A stretch of 18,054 nucleotides of DNA from Acidobacteriota bacterium (GCA_021802085.1 JAKAAZ010000054.1:1-18054), one strand, 5' to 3'. Positions 1-7,497 are shown, counted from the stretch's first letter. Numbers and translations: made by a program. The notes: generated by a model from the letters alone, not told the origin.

Positions 1-632
1 CCCTCATGCGCGATGGCGGTCGTCATCGAATCCTGCTCTGTATGCACTAAAAGGTGCGAACCAGTGTCCGGCAGCGCAGCCATGGCTGCCAGCGTTGCCG
101 GCAACAGAACGCCGGGTTCGCGCTGCATGCTGCGCACCAACGATTCGATCTCATCTCGAACGTCGGCCGGCATGGCTGCCGCAATGACCTGCACGGGGCC
201 GTTCTTGCCGGCGGGGTCCACGGGCTTCAGCATCTGGTACGACACGGCAGCCATATCCGCGTCGAACGGCAACATCTTGCGCAACCGAAATCGAACGAGT
301 GGCAATATCTCCTGCGACCTTGCCGGTAATGTATCGAAATCCAGGATATGCACCCGGGTGCAGGCGTCCGGCACAACGAGCGTCCAATCGCGTCCGCGGA
401 GATCGACCGAATCCAGCGCGCTTTTCAGGGCGGCAAGAACGGCGCTGCTGTCGCGGAACACGGGCGCGGTCACCCCAGCGGCGACAGAGCCCGCTGGCAG
501 AGCTTCAAAGACGGCTGTGTCCAGCGGAGACTCGACTCTGGATGAGCCGCCCGCAAGGATCCCATCCGGTGCGATTTCGCAGGCCCGACGCGGACGTACT
601 GCAAATTGCAGTGAGCTTGGAAAAAGATGCAT
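1..632 (-). CDS. PilM/GspL-like pilus assembly protein, partial (3' end outside window)
   Basis: Reading the minus strand from the ATG at 630-632 gives an open frame of 210 codons that leaves the window without a stop. The product starts MHLFPSSLQF. Around residues 113-126 it has 'LPLVRFRLRKMLPFD', which resembles the segment of PilM/GspL-type proteins where the actin-like fold contacts the assembly platform. Family knowledge: these proteins sit at the cytoplasmic face of the inner membrane and link the PilB/GspE ATPase to PilN/PilO-type partners. The start lies 11 bp beyond the stop of the pilB/gspE gene, so the two are probably co-transcribed; a TTG three codons upstream is an alternative start. 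The classic N-terminal PilM motif 'GIDIGSSSIK' is absent, so the assignment rests on context plus the FRLRK-PF segment. Other frames here look like shadows. Confidence 0.6.
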   Translation of the reverse strand, partial: MHLFPSSLQFAVRPRRACEIAPDGILAGGSSRVESPLDTAVFEALPAGSVAAGVTAPVFRDSSAVLAALKSALDSVDLRGRDWTLVVPDACTRVHILDFDTLPARSQEILPLVRFRLRKMLPFDADMAAVSYQMLKPVDPAGKNGPVQVIAAAMPADVRDEIESLVRSMQREPGVLLPATLAAMAALPDTGSHLLVHTEQDSMTTAIAHE

Positions 633-643
633 GTAGGTCAAGC

Positions 644-2278
644 TTATCGTGAAGCTTCAATGAAAGTAACTTTGTTGATTTCTTTCAGCGTCGTCAGACC
701 CAGACGAACCCGTTGCAACGCCGACTCTCGCAGAAACGACATTCCTTCGCTCTGCGCCGCTTTTCGCACTTCCGAGCTCGGCCGCTTCTCCAAAATAATT
801 TCACGGATCCGGTCATTCAATTCCAGCAACTCATGGATCGCGGTGCGCCCCTTATAGCCCGTGCCACCGCACTCAATGCAGCCAGCGCCTTCCTGAAATG
901 GAAACCCAGACCATTCGTTCCAATCCAGTCCGCTCAACTCCAGGGTCTCGCGGTTATACTCCACCGATCTCTTGCAATCTTCGCAAATCACACGAACCAA
1001 TCGTTGGGCGAGAATGCAGTTGAGGGCGGAAACAAAATTGTAGGGTTCAACTCCCATATTGAGAAAGCGGCCCAGGACATCCACAACATTGTTGGCGTGG
1101 ACAGTGGTGAAGACCAGATGGCCGGTCAGGGCCGAGTTGATCGCAATCTGCGCCGTTTCCTGGTCGCGAATCTCGCCGACCAGAATCTTGTCCGGATCGT
1201 GGCGCAGAATCGAGCGCAGGCCGCGCGCGAAGGTCAGCCCCTTCTTTTCATTGACCGGAATCTGCGTGATGCCGCGAATCTGATACTCCACTGGATCTTC
1301 AATCGTGATGATCTTGTCTTCATCGCTTTTGATTTCGTTCAATGCCGCATACAGAGTGGTCGTCTTTCCCGATCCGGTCGGCCCGGTCACCAGCACCATG
1401 CCGTACGGTTCGCGGATATAGCGGCGAAAACGGCGCAGATCCTCTTCGGCAAAGCCCACAACATTGAGCGTCAGCGAATGGAAGGTTTCGCTCATCGATT
1501 CCTTGTCGAGAACGCGAAGGACCGCATTTTCGCCATGGACGGTAGGCATGATGGAAACGCGGAAATCGATCAGGCGGCCTTTGTAGCGGACTCGAAAACG
1601 ACCGTCCTGGGGAACGCGGCGTTCCGCAATGTCCAGTTCGCTCATCACTTTGATGCGGGAAAGAATGGTCTGATGATGCTCCCGCGCAATCGGAGCCATG
1701 GCGTGCTGCAGTACGCCGTCAATGCGGTATTTCACCAGCAGACAGTCGTCGAACGTTTCCAGGTGGATGTCGCTGGCCCGCCTCTCCAACGCGGTAAAGA
1801 CCATGGTGTCCACGAGCCGGATGATGGGGCTGACATCTTCCTCCGATGTCAGCTTTTCAATCGAGAGCGTCTCGTCGGCATTGTCTTCGGAAGAAAGAAC
1901 GTCGAATGTCAGTCCCTCGGTCGCTTCGTCCAGCACGCGTTGCGACTGCTCGGTCTTCTTCAGCAGGTCGGTAATCTGGCTGAGCGTAGCAACCTTGACG
2001 CCAATTCTCTGCCCCAGCAGGCTAGAAATTTCATCCATCATCATCAACCGGCTGGGATCGCTGACGGCAATGACCAGCTTGCCTTCCAACTGCTCCAGCG
2101 GAACGAAGTTGTAGCGGAACATCATGTCGACCGGCACGGTGCGGAACAATTCGTGCTGAATGCGAAAATTTCTGAGATCGACAAACTCGCACCGATACCT
2201 GGCGGCAAGCGCCCTGGCCTGCGCGATTTCATCGGTGACGATGGGCTTTGCGTTGGGAATGACTGCAATTTCCGCCAT
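644..2278 (-). CDS. pilB: Type IV pilus / type II secretion assembly ATPase (PilB/GspE)
   Basis: This 544-residue hexameric ATPase powers pilin polymerisation at the inner membrane. Residues 20-115 look like an N-terminal T2SSE_N/MshEN domain. The ATPase core has Walker A GPTGSGKTT (299-307), the Asp box ITIEDPVEY (324-332), Walker B ILVGEIRD (365-372) and the His box TGHLVFTTVHAN (385-396). A zinc-binding tetracysteine is formed by C432, C435, C467 and C470, as in PilB/GspE and unlike the retraction ATPase PilT. The frame is open 13 codons further upstream, but the ATG at 2278 has an AAGGAGA SD just before it and begins 16 bp after the preceding SDR stop, so I chose it. Whether it serves a pilus or a secretion system cannot be settled from this protein alone; the PilM-like neighbour favours a pilus. 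No clear c-di-GMP-binding MshEN motif (RLGxxL type) is visible. Confidence 0.95.
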   Translation of the reverse strand: MAEIAVIPNAKPIVTDEIAQARALAARYRCEFVDLRNFRIQHELFRTVPVDMMFRYNFVPLEQLEGKLVIAVSDPSRLMMMDEISSLLGQRIGVKVATLSQITDLLKKTEQSQRVLDEATEGLTFDVLSSEDNADETLSIEKLTSEEDVSPIIRLVDTMVFTALERRASDIHLETFDDCLLVKYRIDGVLQHAMAPIAREHHQTILSRIKVMSELDIAERRVPQDGRFRVRYKGRLIDFRVSIMPTVHGENAVLRVLDKESMSETFHSLTLNVVGFAEEDLRRFRRYIREPYGMVLVTGPTGSGKTTTLYAALNEIKSDEDKIITIEDPVEYQIRGITQIPVNEKKGLTFARGLRSILRHDPDKILVGEIRDQETAQIAINSALTGHLVFTTVHANNVVDVLGRFLNMGVEPYNFVSALNCILAQRLVRVICEDCKRSVEYNRETLELSGLDWNEWSGFPFQEGAGCIECGGTGYKGRTAIHELLELNDRIREIILEKRPSSEVRKAAQSEGMSFLRESALQRVRLGLTTLKEINKVTFIEASR

Positions 2279-2294
2279 GCTGTTTCTCCTTCTC

Positions 2295-3062
2295 TTAGCG
2301 CATAACGTAGCCGCCATCGACCGAGATCGATTGGCCAGTGATATAGCTTGCGGCGGAACTACAGAGCCACAGAACAGCGTCGGCGATTTCTTCGGGCCGA
2401 CCTGGGCGACCCATGGGAACGTAGGTCTTCAACATCGCCTCCAGCTCCTCACCCTGGCCTGCCGCAATCATCTGGTCTGTCATGGGCGTCTGGATCATGC
2501 CCGGGCACACCGCGTTGACGCGTATGCCGCGCGTCGCGTATTCGAGAGCCGCGCTCTTGGTGAATCCAATAACTCCATGCTTAGCGGCGTGATAGGTCCC
2601 ACGTCGGGCGCCTCCTACAAGACCTCCTAGGGAAGAGCAGTTGACGATGGCGCCGCTTCCTTGCTGGCGCATCTGTTGCAGCTCGAACTTCATGCAACTC
2701 CACACACCGCGCAGGTTGATGCCCATAACTCTGTCGTAATCGTCGCGGGGAGAATCTGCGGTTTCCGCAAGAACATTCTGAACGCCGGCATTGTTGTAGG
2801 CCGCGTCGAGCCGCCCGAATAAGGCGACAGTCTGCTTTACCATCGCATCCACTTGCGCGTCATCCGAAACGTCACAGCGAACGGCCAATGTCCTGTGACC
2901 TTTATCAGCGAGCGCTTTGGCTGCGGACTGCACGGCTTTCTCATTCCAGTCCGCTAACACCACGGAAGCACCTGATTCAGCAAAAGCTTTCGCCGTCGCA
3001 AGACCTAACCCTGACGCTGCGCCTGTAACGACGGCGACTTTGTTTTCAAACGATATGTTCAT
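2295..3062 (-). CDS. Short-chain dehydrogenase/reductase (SDR), embedded in the pilus operon
   Basis: This 255-residue classical SDR is an NAD(P)-dependent oxidoreductase of unknown substrate. It shows the cofactor motif TGAASGLG (13-20), D38 after the second beta strand (suggesting NAD(H) preference), CDV at 63-65, NNAG (90-93), N116, S144, and the catalytic pair Y157 and K161 (YHAAK). The C-terminus SISVDGGYVMR is typical of the family. The ATG at 3062 was chosen over an open extension to 3107 because AAGGAGA precedes it and the extension would overlap the end of pilC. The gene sits between pilC (16 bp away) and pilB (16 bp away) on the same strand, so it is almost certainly co-transcribed, although no role for an SDR in pilus assembly is known to me. 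It has no signal peptide and should be cytoplasmic. Confidence 0.93.
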   Translation of the reverse strand: MNISFENKVAVVTGAASGLGLATAKAFAESGASVVLADWNEKAVQSAAKALADKGHRTLAVRCDVSDDAQVDAMVKQTVALFGRLDAAYNNAGVQNVLAETADSPRDDYDRVMGINLRGVWSCMKFELQQMRQQGSGAIVNCSSLGGLVGGARRGTYHAAKHGVIGFTKSAALEYATRGIRVNAVCPGMIQTPMTDQMIAAGQGEELEAMLKTYVPMGRPGRPEEIADAVLWLCSSAASYITGQSISVDGGYVMR

Positions 3063-3078
3063 GCCATCTCCTTCTCTT

Positions 3079-4281
3079 CTAGTGTTGCATCGCGCCGGCT
3101 GCGCCAAGGCTGAAGATGGGCAGATAGAGCGCGATCAGAATCGTGACCACGACGCCGCCCATCACGATTAAAATTGCCGGTTCGATCAATGAAAGCGCCG
3201 CCGTCAGCGCGGTCTGTACATCTTCCTCAAAAAATTCGGCGACGGAATTCAACATTCCCGGCAGCGCTCCGGTCGCTTCGCCGACTTCAATCATCTCAAT
3301 CGACAGCTCAGGGAAAATCTTTGTGCTGTTCAGGCTTGTGGCCAGCCCTTTGCCTTCCCGCACGCTGGTCACGGAGCGGGCGACAGCCTGGCTGAGCCGA
3401 CGGCTTCCAATGGATCGCGCGGCTGTCTCCAGCGATGGCACCAGCGGCAGACCTCCCGATAAGAGAGTCGAGAGCGTGCGCGCGAACAGTGCTACCTGGT
3501 ATTTCACCCAGATGTTGCCAAAGATGGGGGTCCCAATGCGAATGGAATCGATCCGGTTCGCGCCGCTGTCGGTGCGGCTCCATCGGATCAGGCCAACAAC
3601 AAGGAGCACGACAGCCACCACCATATACGGCAGGTAGGATTGAAAATCTTTCCCCAGCGTCAGCATGAACGTCGTGATGGCTGGCAACTTGGTTCCAATC
3701 TGGTCATAGAGCGCGGCAAAACGCGGCACGACAAAGCTAATCAAGAAGATGAACAGCCCGGTGACCATGACAATCAGGAGTACCGGATAAAAAAGCGACG
3801 CGATCAGCTTCTTGCGAAACGTGAGCGCAATGCGTTGGAACGCCAGATAACGGGTGAGCACTTCCTCCAGGTTGCCGGAGCGCTCGCCTGCCTGGAGTGA
3901 GGTCGTGTAAATCACTGGAAATCCGCCCTGAGATTCAAAGGCCGCCGAAAGCGATTGCCCAGTGCGCACGCGAATCGCCACGTCTTCCAACTGTGCGCGG
4001 AGGATGGAAGCCTTTTGGCGCTTGGCCAACAGTTCGACCGAGGAAAGAATCGGCAGGCCGGCGCGAATCAAGGTCAGGAACTGCTGATTGAAGATTAAAA
4101 ACGGCTCCAGCTTGACGCGCTTGCCCGCGCCCGCCTTGCCGACGATCCCCTTGGGCTTGACCCAGTACACGTAATGGCCGGACTGGGCGAAGCGCTGGCG
4201 CAGCTCCTCGGCTGAGTTGGCCAGGTGGATGTTCTCCTGCACGTGTCCGCGCTCGTCCGCAGTTTTGACAATATATTCCAC
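3079..4281 (-). CDS. pilC: Type IV pilus / type II secretion inner-membrane platform protein (PilC/GspF)
   Basis: This 400-residue polytopic protein forms the inner-membrane platform on which the PilB ATPase drives pilin assembly. Two GspF-type helical domains are visible at about residues 63-186 and 265-388, each with the family's 'GxxLxxAL/PxLxxxE-GE-TG' character (for example AGERSGNLEEVL near 131 and VGEATGALPGML near 333). Hydrophobic segments lie near 160-185, 217-233 and 363-390. The N-terminus carries a short beta-rich segment (residues 1-45), as in many acidobacterial and thermophile homologues. The start is GTG at 4281, preceded by AGGG, and it lies only 6 bp after the stop of the broken BNR gene. 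Length is normal for the family. The stop is 16 bp before the SDR start, so the genes read as one transcript. Confidence 0.93.
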   Translation of the reverse strand: MEYIVKTADERGHVQENIHLANSAEELRQRFAQSGHYVYWVKPKGIVGKAGAGKRVKLEPFLIFNQQFLTLIRAGLPILSSVELLAKRQKASILRAQLEDVAIRVRTGQSLSAAFESQGGFPVIYTTSLQAGERSGNLEEVLTRYLAFQRIALTFRKKLIASLFYPVLLIVMVTGLFIFLISFVVPRFAALYDQIGTKLPAITTFMLTLGKDFQSYLPYMVVAVVLLVVGLIRWSRTDSGANRIDSIRIGTPIFGNIWVKYQVALFARTLSTLLSGGLPLVPSLETAARSIGSRRLSQAVARSVTSVREGKGLATSLNSTKIFPELSIEMIEVGEATGALPGMLNSVAEFFEEDVQTALTAALSLIEPAILIVMGGVVVTILIALYLPIFSLGAAGAMQH

Positions 4282-4287
4282 AGAACC

Positions 4288-4601
4288 CTATTCGTTATGC
4301 TGCGCGGACACATCGCCCGCCGGAGCAAGATTCAACGCGCGTAGCTGACCCCAAGATATCAGCCTTGCGATACGGCCGTCTGGCCCAACGGCGAATGGCA
4401 GGCTCAGCGCGTTCCAATCCCCGTGGTCCAGCGGCTGCCAGGTTTTCCCATCATCGTGGGAGATGTCGCTCCCGTGCCGCTCGCCTGCAATTGCCATTGG
4501 GCGCGGGCTGGAACGGCGCCACCCAGCGAGACGGCCACAGCCACCGCTAAGGCAATCTGTGTCCACGATTGCGACTGCAATGGTTTTTTATGCAACATCA
4601 C
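4288..4601 (-). pseudogene. Remnant of a secreted BNR/YCF48-like repeat protein (internal deletion plus frameshift)
   Basis: Two adjacent minus-strand frames look like the two ends of one protein. The first (from GTG 4601 or ATG 4598) encodes a signal peptide, MLHKKPLQSQSW followed by the hydrophobic ALAVAVAVSLGGAVPARA and then QWQLQASGT. A second frame then encodes GSDISHDDGKTWQPLDHG and WNALSLPFAVGPDGRIARL, ending at the TAG at 4288. The second part has the S-x-D-x-G-x-T-W signature of a BNR/YCF48 repeat and matches, from memory, the C-terminus of roughly 350-residue secreted acidobacterial proteins. The change of frame falls around 4470-4480, where 'ASGT' meets 'GSDIS'. Most of the propeller is missing, so a functional product is unlikely. 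The stop lies 6 bp before the pilC start, so residual translation could still couple to pilC. A sequencing error alone would not restore the missing repeats. Confidence 0.65.
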
Positions 4602-4619
4602 TCCAGCAAAAGTAGAAGT

Positions 4620-4702
4620 GTCATCCTGAGCGTAGCGAAGGACCTTGCGGTTTATATGCCAACCACAAGGTCCTTCGGTCGCCGTGACTCCCTCAGGACG
4701 AC
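4620..4702. repeat. Imperfect palindromic intergenic repeat (REP/MITE-like)
   Basis: The outer arms GTCATCCTGAG (4620-4630) and CTCAGGACGAC (4692-4702) are complementary with one mismatch. The inner arms at 4636-4652 and 4661-4677 (core GAAGGACCTT / AAGGTCCTTC) form a 17-bp stem with one mismatch and an 8-nt loop (TATATGCC). The right side carries extra bases between the inner and outer stems. Arms of the form 'GTCATCCTGAGCG..GCGAAGGACC' recur in intergenic regions of many bacterial genomes, including Acidobacteriota. Here the repeat lies inside the pilus gene series, between the lolA-like gene and the broken BNR gene, where a transcript would form a long hairpin that could attenuate or protect mRNA. 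Confidence 0.8.
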
Positions 4703-4734
4703 AAACTGTTCACTATATCAACAGTGAAAATGCT

Positions 4735-5442
4735 TTACATGGGAGCCAGACCGTTGACGACGACGACTCCAGCAGGCGGAACAAAGGAGAACGTGGCAGC
4801 ATCCAACGGAGGATTCGGCTGCTCGTCGGTCAACCGAAAACTCGTGATCGCGCCGTCGACTTCACTCCACTGGATCGCCTGAATCTTGCCGTCGGAAGTC
4901 ACCGTCAGCTCGACTTCAGTGACTCTTTGTTCCATCCCCTTCGGAATACCGCGCAACAGATATTCCGCGCCGTTCGGCATGAGCGTCAGATTGGTTAGCT
5001 CTTTTTCTATGCGTGTATGGCCCAATAAGAACCGCAGCGGCGAACGAAAATCTTCCAGTTGCTTTGCCGGATAGCGCTCGGCCTGGGCATCTCCGGGCGT
5101 GTATGAGTATCCATATTGGCCGCCGATGACAAAAACTTTGCCCAGCGGGTCGGTGTAATTCCAGCGCATGCGACCCGGTTTTTGCAGCAGCAGGATGCCG
5201 CTTTCCGCCCGCTGCATTCCCATGCCGCGATACGTTTCAGTGAAGTGGACGCTGAGCGAGTGCAGCCGGTCGTAATGCTGGTCCACTTGCCGGGTCAATT
5301 CCCGCAATGTGTACGCGACGTTTGCAGTCTGGACTGACTGCTGCGACGCGCTCACACCCGGCCCGATCATCCCGAACCCCGGTAAGGCGAACCACAGCAC
5401 TGGCAGGACGATCATTGCCAGCCAATACCTGGCTCGTTTCAT
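4735..5442 (-). CDS. LolA-like outer-membrane lipoprotein carrier protein
   Basis: This 235-residue periplasmic protein of the LolA family ferries lipoproteins from the inner-membrane LolCDE complex to the outer membrane. An N-terminal signal peptide is visible: MKRAR, then a hydrophobic stretch to about residue 28, with likely cleavage near ASA or SAS at 31-34. The mature part shows typical LolA features: 'LHSLSVHFTETYRG' (60-73), 'SGILLLQKPGRMRWNY' (81-96), 'DPLGKVFVIGGQYGYSYTPG' (98-117), and the closing 'FSFVPPAGVVVV' (218-229). An open extension starts at TTG 5478, but the ATG at 5442 places the signal peptide correctly. The gene lies 55 bp after the prepilin stop on the same strand. Its place among pilus genes is unusual; it may be the general LolA or a paralogue serving the pilus secretin lipoprotein (inference). 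Confidence 0.85.
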   Translation of the reverse strand: MKRARYWLAMIVLPVLWFALPGFGMIGPGVSASQQSVQTANVAYTLRELTRQVDQHYDRLHSLSVHFTETYRGMGMQRAESGILLLQKPGRMRWNYTDPLGKVFVIGGQYGYSYTPGDAQAERYPAKQLEDFRSPLRFLLGHTRIEKELTNLTLMPNGAEYLLRGIPKGMEQRVTEVELTVTSDGKIQAIQWSEVDGAITSFRLTDEQPNPPLDAATFSFVPPAGVVVVNGLAPM

Positions 5443-5497
5443 GGAAGTTGCCGGAGTGGTAATCTCTGCGCCTGTCAAAAGCTTTCAGAATTGAAAT

Positions 5498-6016
5498 TTA
5501 CGAAACTGGCTGCGTGCAATTTGTGCTGCCGGCCGGGTCGGCCTTTTTTTCTCCGGTCTGATCCATACAGAACCCGCGGTGGCCGGTCTTTCCGACTGCC
5601 TGCGGCACCGCCGTTACCTCAAAGGATGTAATCACGTCCTGGTTGTTCACCGTCACTTTGGTGCAATTCGTAATGGCGAATAAATATCCGCTCTTATATC
5701 CACTCGCCAGATCCGCCGGGATCAACTGCGCCGCCTGAGGGCTGGGAGCGCCTGTCTTCGGATCGCCGCCCAGTTGCGCAAGGCTACAGGAAAACCCGTT
5801 CGCGGGATAGTCCGTCTGATACTGGATCTGGGCGCTGTATATGGTGCCCAGCTCCTCCAATGCCGCCGTCTCGTTGGCCTGGCTACGCATGTTCATATAG
5901 TTCGGAATGGCGACGGCCATAAGGATCAAAATGACCGACATGACAATCAGCAACTCCATCAGCGTGAAGCCAGCCTGACGCAGCCGCCTTCTGGAAACTT
6001 CTAAGACTGTATTCAT
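5498..6016 (-). CDS. Type IV prepilin (GspG/PilA-like major or minor pilin)
   Basis: This 172-residue pilin has a short charged leader (residues 1-16, VSRRRLRQAG) followed by the prepilin peptidase site G16|F17-TLMELLIVMSVILILMAVAIPNY. Glu at mature position 5 (E21) is present. The hydrophobic N-terminal helix is both the membrane anchor and the filament core. The globular domain has four cysteines (C77, C118, C150, C167), which could make two disulfides. The ATG at 6016 was preferred over an in-frame GTG at 6025 because AGGG sits 8 nt upstream. The gene follows the M16 peptidase by 47 bp and precedes lolA by 55 bp. It would be cleaved by a PilD-type peptidase, which is not in this window. 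A GspG-like pseudopilin remains possible. Confidence 0.92.
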   Translation of the reverse strand: MNTVLEVSRRRLRQAGFTLMELLIVMSVILILMAVAIPNYMNMRSQANETAALEELGTIYSAQIQYQTDYPANGFSCSLAQLGGDPKTGAPSPQAAQLIPADLASGYKSGYLFAITNCTKVTVNNQDVITSFEVTAVPQAVGKTGHRGFCMDQTGEKKADPAGSTNCTQPVS

Positions 6017-6063
6017 TTTCAACACCCTGCATCTGAAACAAATACGAATATGTTCCTACTGTA

Positions 6064-7419
6064 TCAGCAGGCAAGGCGATCGCGTGTGACCTTCAGTCCA
6101 TTCAAATTGCCCAGCATCGCCACCGCAATCGACTCTGGAACGAACAACTGCCGCGCCATCCGCATCAGGTCCGCGCCCGTGACCTGTCCCACCTTCTCCA
6201 GGACCTCGGGCACGGAATCGAAGCGCTGGAAGTACATCTCCTGCCGGGCCAAGTTCGACATGAGAGCGCCCGAGCTTTCCAGGCTCATCAGAATATTGCC
6301 CTTCAACTGGTCTTTGGCGCGCTGCAATTCTTCTTCCGGTACCGACTGCTCTTTCATCCGGCGAAATTCTTCCACCGTCAGGCGAATGACCTGCTCGGCA
6401 TTTTGCGCCGAGGTGCCCGCATACACGCACAGCGAACCGGTATCGCGGAAGGAACTCAACTCGCTGAAAATCGAATAGGCCAGTCCGCGGTCCTCGCGCA
6501 CATTCTGGAACAGCCGGGAACTCATGCCGCCGCCAAGAATCAAATTCAACAGAGCTACGACATAGCGCTGCTCATCGTTGACTGGCGGAGCGGGAACGCC
6601 CAGACACAACTGCAACTGCTCCAGCGATTTCTTCTGCCGGGAAACGATCCGGGCATGCACCTTAGGCCGGGCCGCAAACGGAGCCACCAGAATATTTTCA
6701 GTCGCCGGGGTCGATGGCAGGTGCGCCAGTTTCTCCGTCACCAAGGTGACAAACGCGTCGTGGTCCAGATTTCCCGCGGCGGAGAAGATCATATTGCCGC
6801 CCTGGAAGCGGCCACCATAAAAGTCGAACAACATTCCTTGATCGAAGCGCCGCACCGTCTCCCGCGTACCCAGGATCGGCTTCCCCAGGGGATGGTCCTT
6901 CCAGAAACTCTGCGTGAAAATTTCATTCACCAGCATGTCCGGATTGTCCTCATCCATCTTGATCTCTTCCAGAATGACTTTGCATTCCCGGCCGATATCG
7001 TCCGGAGCAAAAATGGGATGCATCACCAGATCGGCCAGGACGTCGAGCGCCTTCGGCACATGCTCGTCCAGCACCTTCATGTTGAAACAAATTGTCTCCT
7101 TGCTGGTGAAGGCATCCAGATTGCCGCCGATCGCATCGACTTCGCGGGCGATGCTTTTTGCCGAGCGCGACTTGGTACCCTTGAAAACCATATGTTCGAC
7201 GAAATGGGAGACTCCGTTGATCTCCGGCATCTCGTCGCGCGACCCGGTCTTGACCCAGACGCCCATCGAGACGGAACGAACGTGTTCCATGCGCTCGGTG
7301 AGAATCACCAGGCCGTTCGGCAGTTCAGTGCGGCGGATATTACGGCTTTGGGAGGTATTGCTGGAACTGCCATGCGTGCTGAAGTGGGTGCTTGCCTGCG
7401 TGCTGTTCATCGTGTTCAT
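6064..7419 (-). CDS. M16 family zinc metallopeptidase (processing-peptidase-like)
   Basis: This 451-residue M16B-type peptidase resembles the mitochondrial processing peptidase beta subunit and bacterial YmxG-like enzymes. The inverted zinc motif is HFVEH at 72-76, with the third ligand probably one of E151/E152 in LEEIKM. Flanking hallmarks are 'MVFKGTKSRS', 'GGNLDAFTSKE' (98-108), and the C-terminal-half motif LGGGMSSRLFQ...RGLAYS (295-316). The length fits single-chain M16B proteins. The first 28 residues are Ser/Thr-rich and low complexity, with no clear signal peptide, so cellular location is uncertain. The start ATG at 7419 has no strong SD; another ATG lies at 7410. It is the first gene of the minus-strand series and is divergent from rlmN. 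A link to pilin biogenesis is only positional. Confidence 0.93.
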   Translation of the reverse strand: MNTMNSTQASTHFSTHGSSSNTSQSRNIRRTELPNGLVILTERMEHVRSVSMGVWVKTGSRDEMPEINGVSHFVEHMVFKGTKSRSAKSIAREVDAIGGNLDAFTSKETICFNMKVLDEHVPKALDVLADLVMHPIFAPDDIGRECKVILEEIKMDEDNPDMLVNEIFTQSFWKDHPLGKPILGTRETVRRFDQGMLFDFYGGRFQGGNMIFSAAGNLDHDAFVTLVTEKLAHLPSTPATENILVAPFAARPKVHARIVSRQKKSLEQLQLCLGVPAPPVNDEQRYVVALLNLILGGGMSSRLFQNVREDRGLAYSIFSELSSFRDTGSLCVYAGTSAQNAEQVIRLTVEEFRRMKEQSVPEEELQRAKDQLKGNILMSLESSGALMSNLARQEMYFQRFDSVPEVLEKVGQVTGADLMRMARQLFVPESIAVAMLGNLNGLKVTRDRLAC

Positions 7420-7424
7420 CCATA

Positions 7425-7430
7425 TATAAT
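7425..7430 (+). promoter_or_regulatory. Possible -10 element for rlmN
   Basis: A perfect TATAAT sits in the rlmN/M16 divergent gap. No convincing -35 hexamer lies 16-18 bp upstream, so this is tentative. If used, transcription would start near 7437 and give a leader of about 65 nt containing the 7454-7482 hairpin. The same AT-rich stretch could serve the opposite-strand M16 gene. Confidence 0.3.
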
Positions 7431-7453
7431 TTTTTCACAGACTGACCCGGCGT

Positions 7454-7482
7454 GCTGCCCAGGCCGAAAGAAGCTGGGCAGC
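7454..7482. repeat. Perfect 9-bp inverted repeat in the divergent rlmN/M16 promoter region
   Basis: GCTGCCCAG (7454-7462) and CTGGGCAGC (7474-7482) are perfectly complementary around an 11-nt spacer. There is no T-run after it, so it is not an obvious terminator. It could be an operator or a hairpin in the rlmN leader. Confidence 0.6.
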
Positions 7483-7488
7483 AACCAG

Positions 7489-7497
7489 TTATCCACA
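7489..7497 (+). promoter_or_regulatory. Consensus DnaA box upstream of rlmN
   Basis: TTATCCACA, an exact match to the strong DnaA-box consensus, ends 4 bp before the rlmN start codon. A second, one-mismatch box TTTTCCACA lies in the same orientation 21 bp downstream (7510-7518), inside the first codons. A weaker TTTTTCACA lies at 7431-7439. The match is seen; binding by DnaA is inference. Confidence 0.5.

Noticed and set aside
13..636. A 207-residue plus-strand open frame at the left edge
   Set aside because: The minus strand of the same interval encodes a PilM-like product in line with the operon; the plus translation is Ser/Arg/Ala-rich without motifs.
713..2305. A 530-residue plus-strand open frame opposite pilB
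   Set aside because: It is antisense to a gene with every PilB/GspE motif; the translation has no recognisable domain and a composition typical of a codon-bias shadow.
4404..4601. Programmed ribosomal frameshift joining the signal peptide to the BNR segment
   Set aside because: A GGGAAAA sequence occurs near the frame change, but BNR homology already begins upstream of it and the expected central repeats are missing, so a deletion explains the pattern better.
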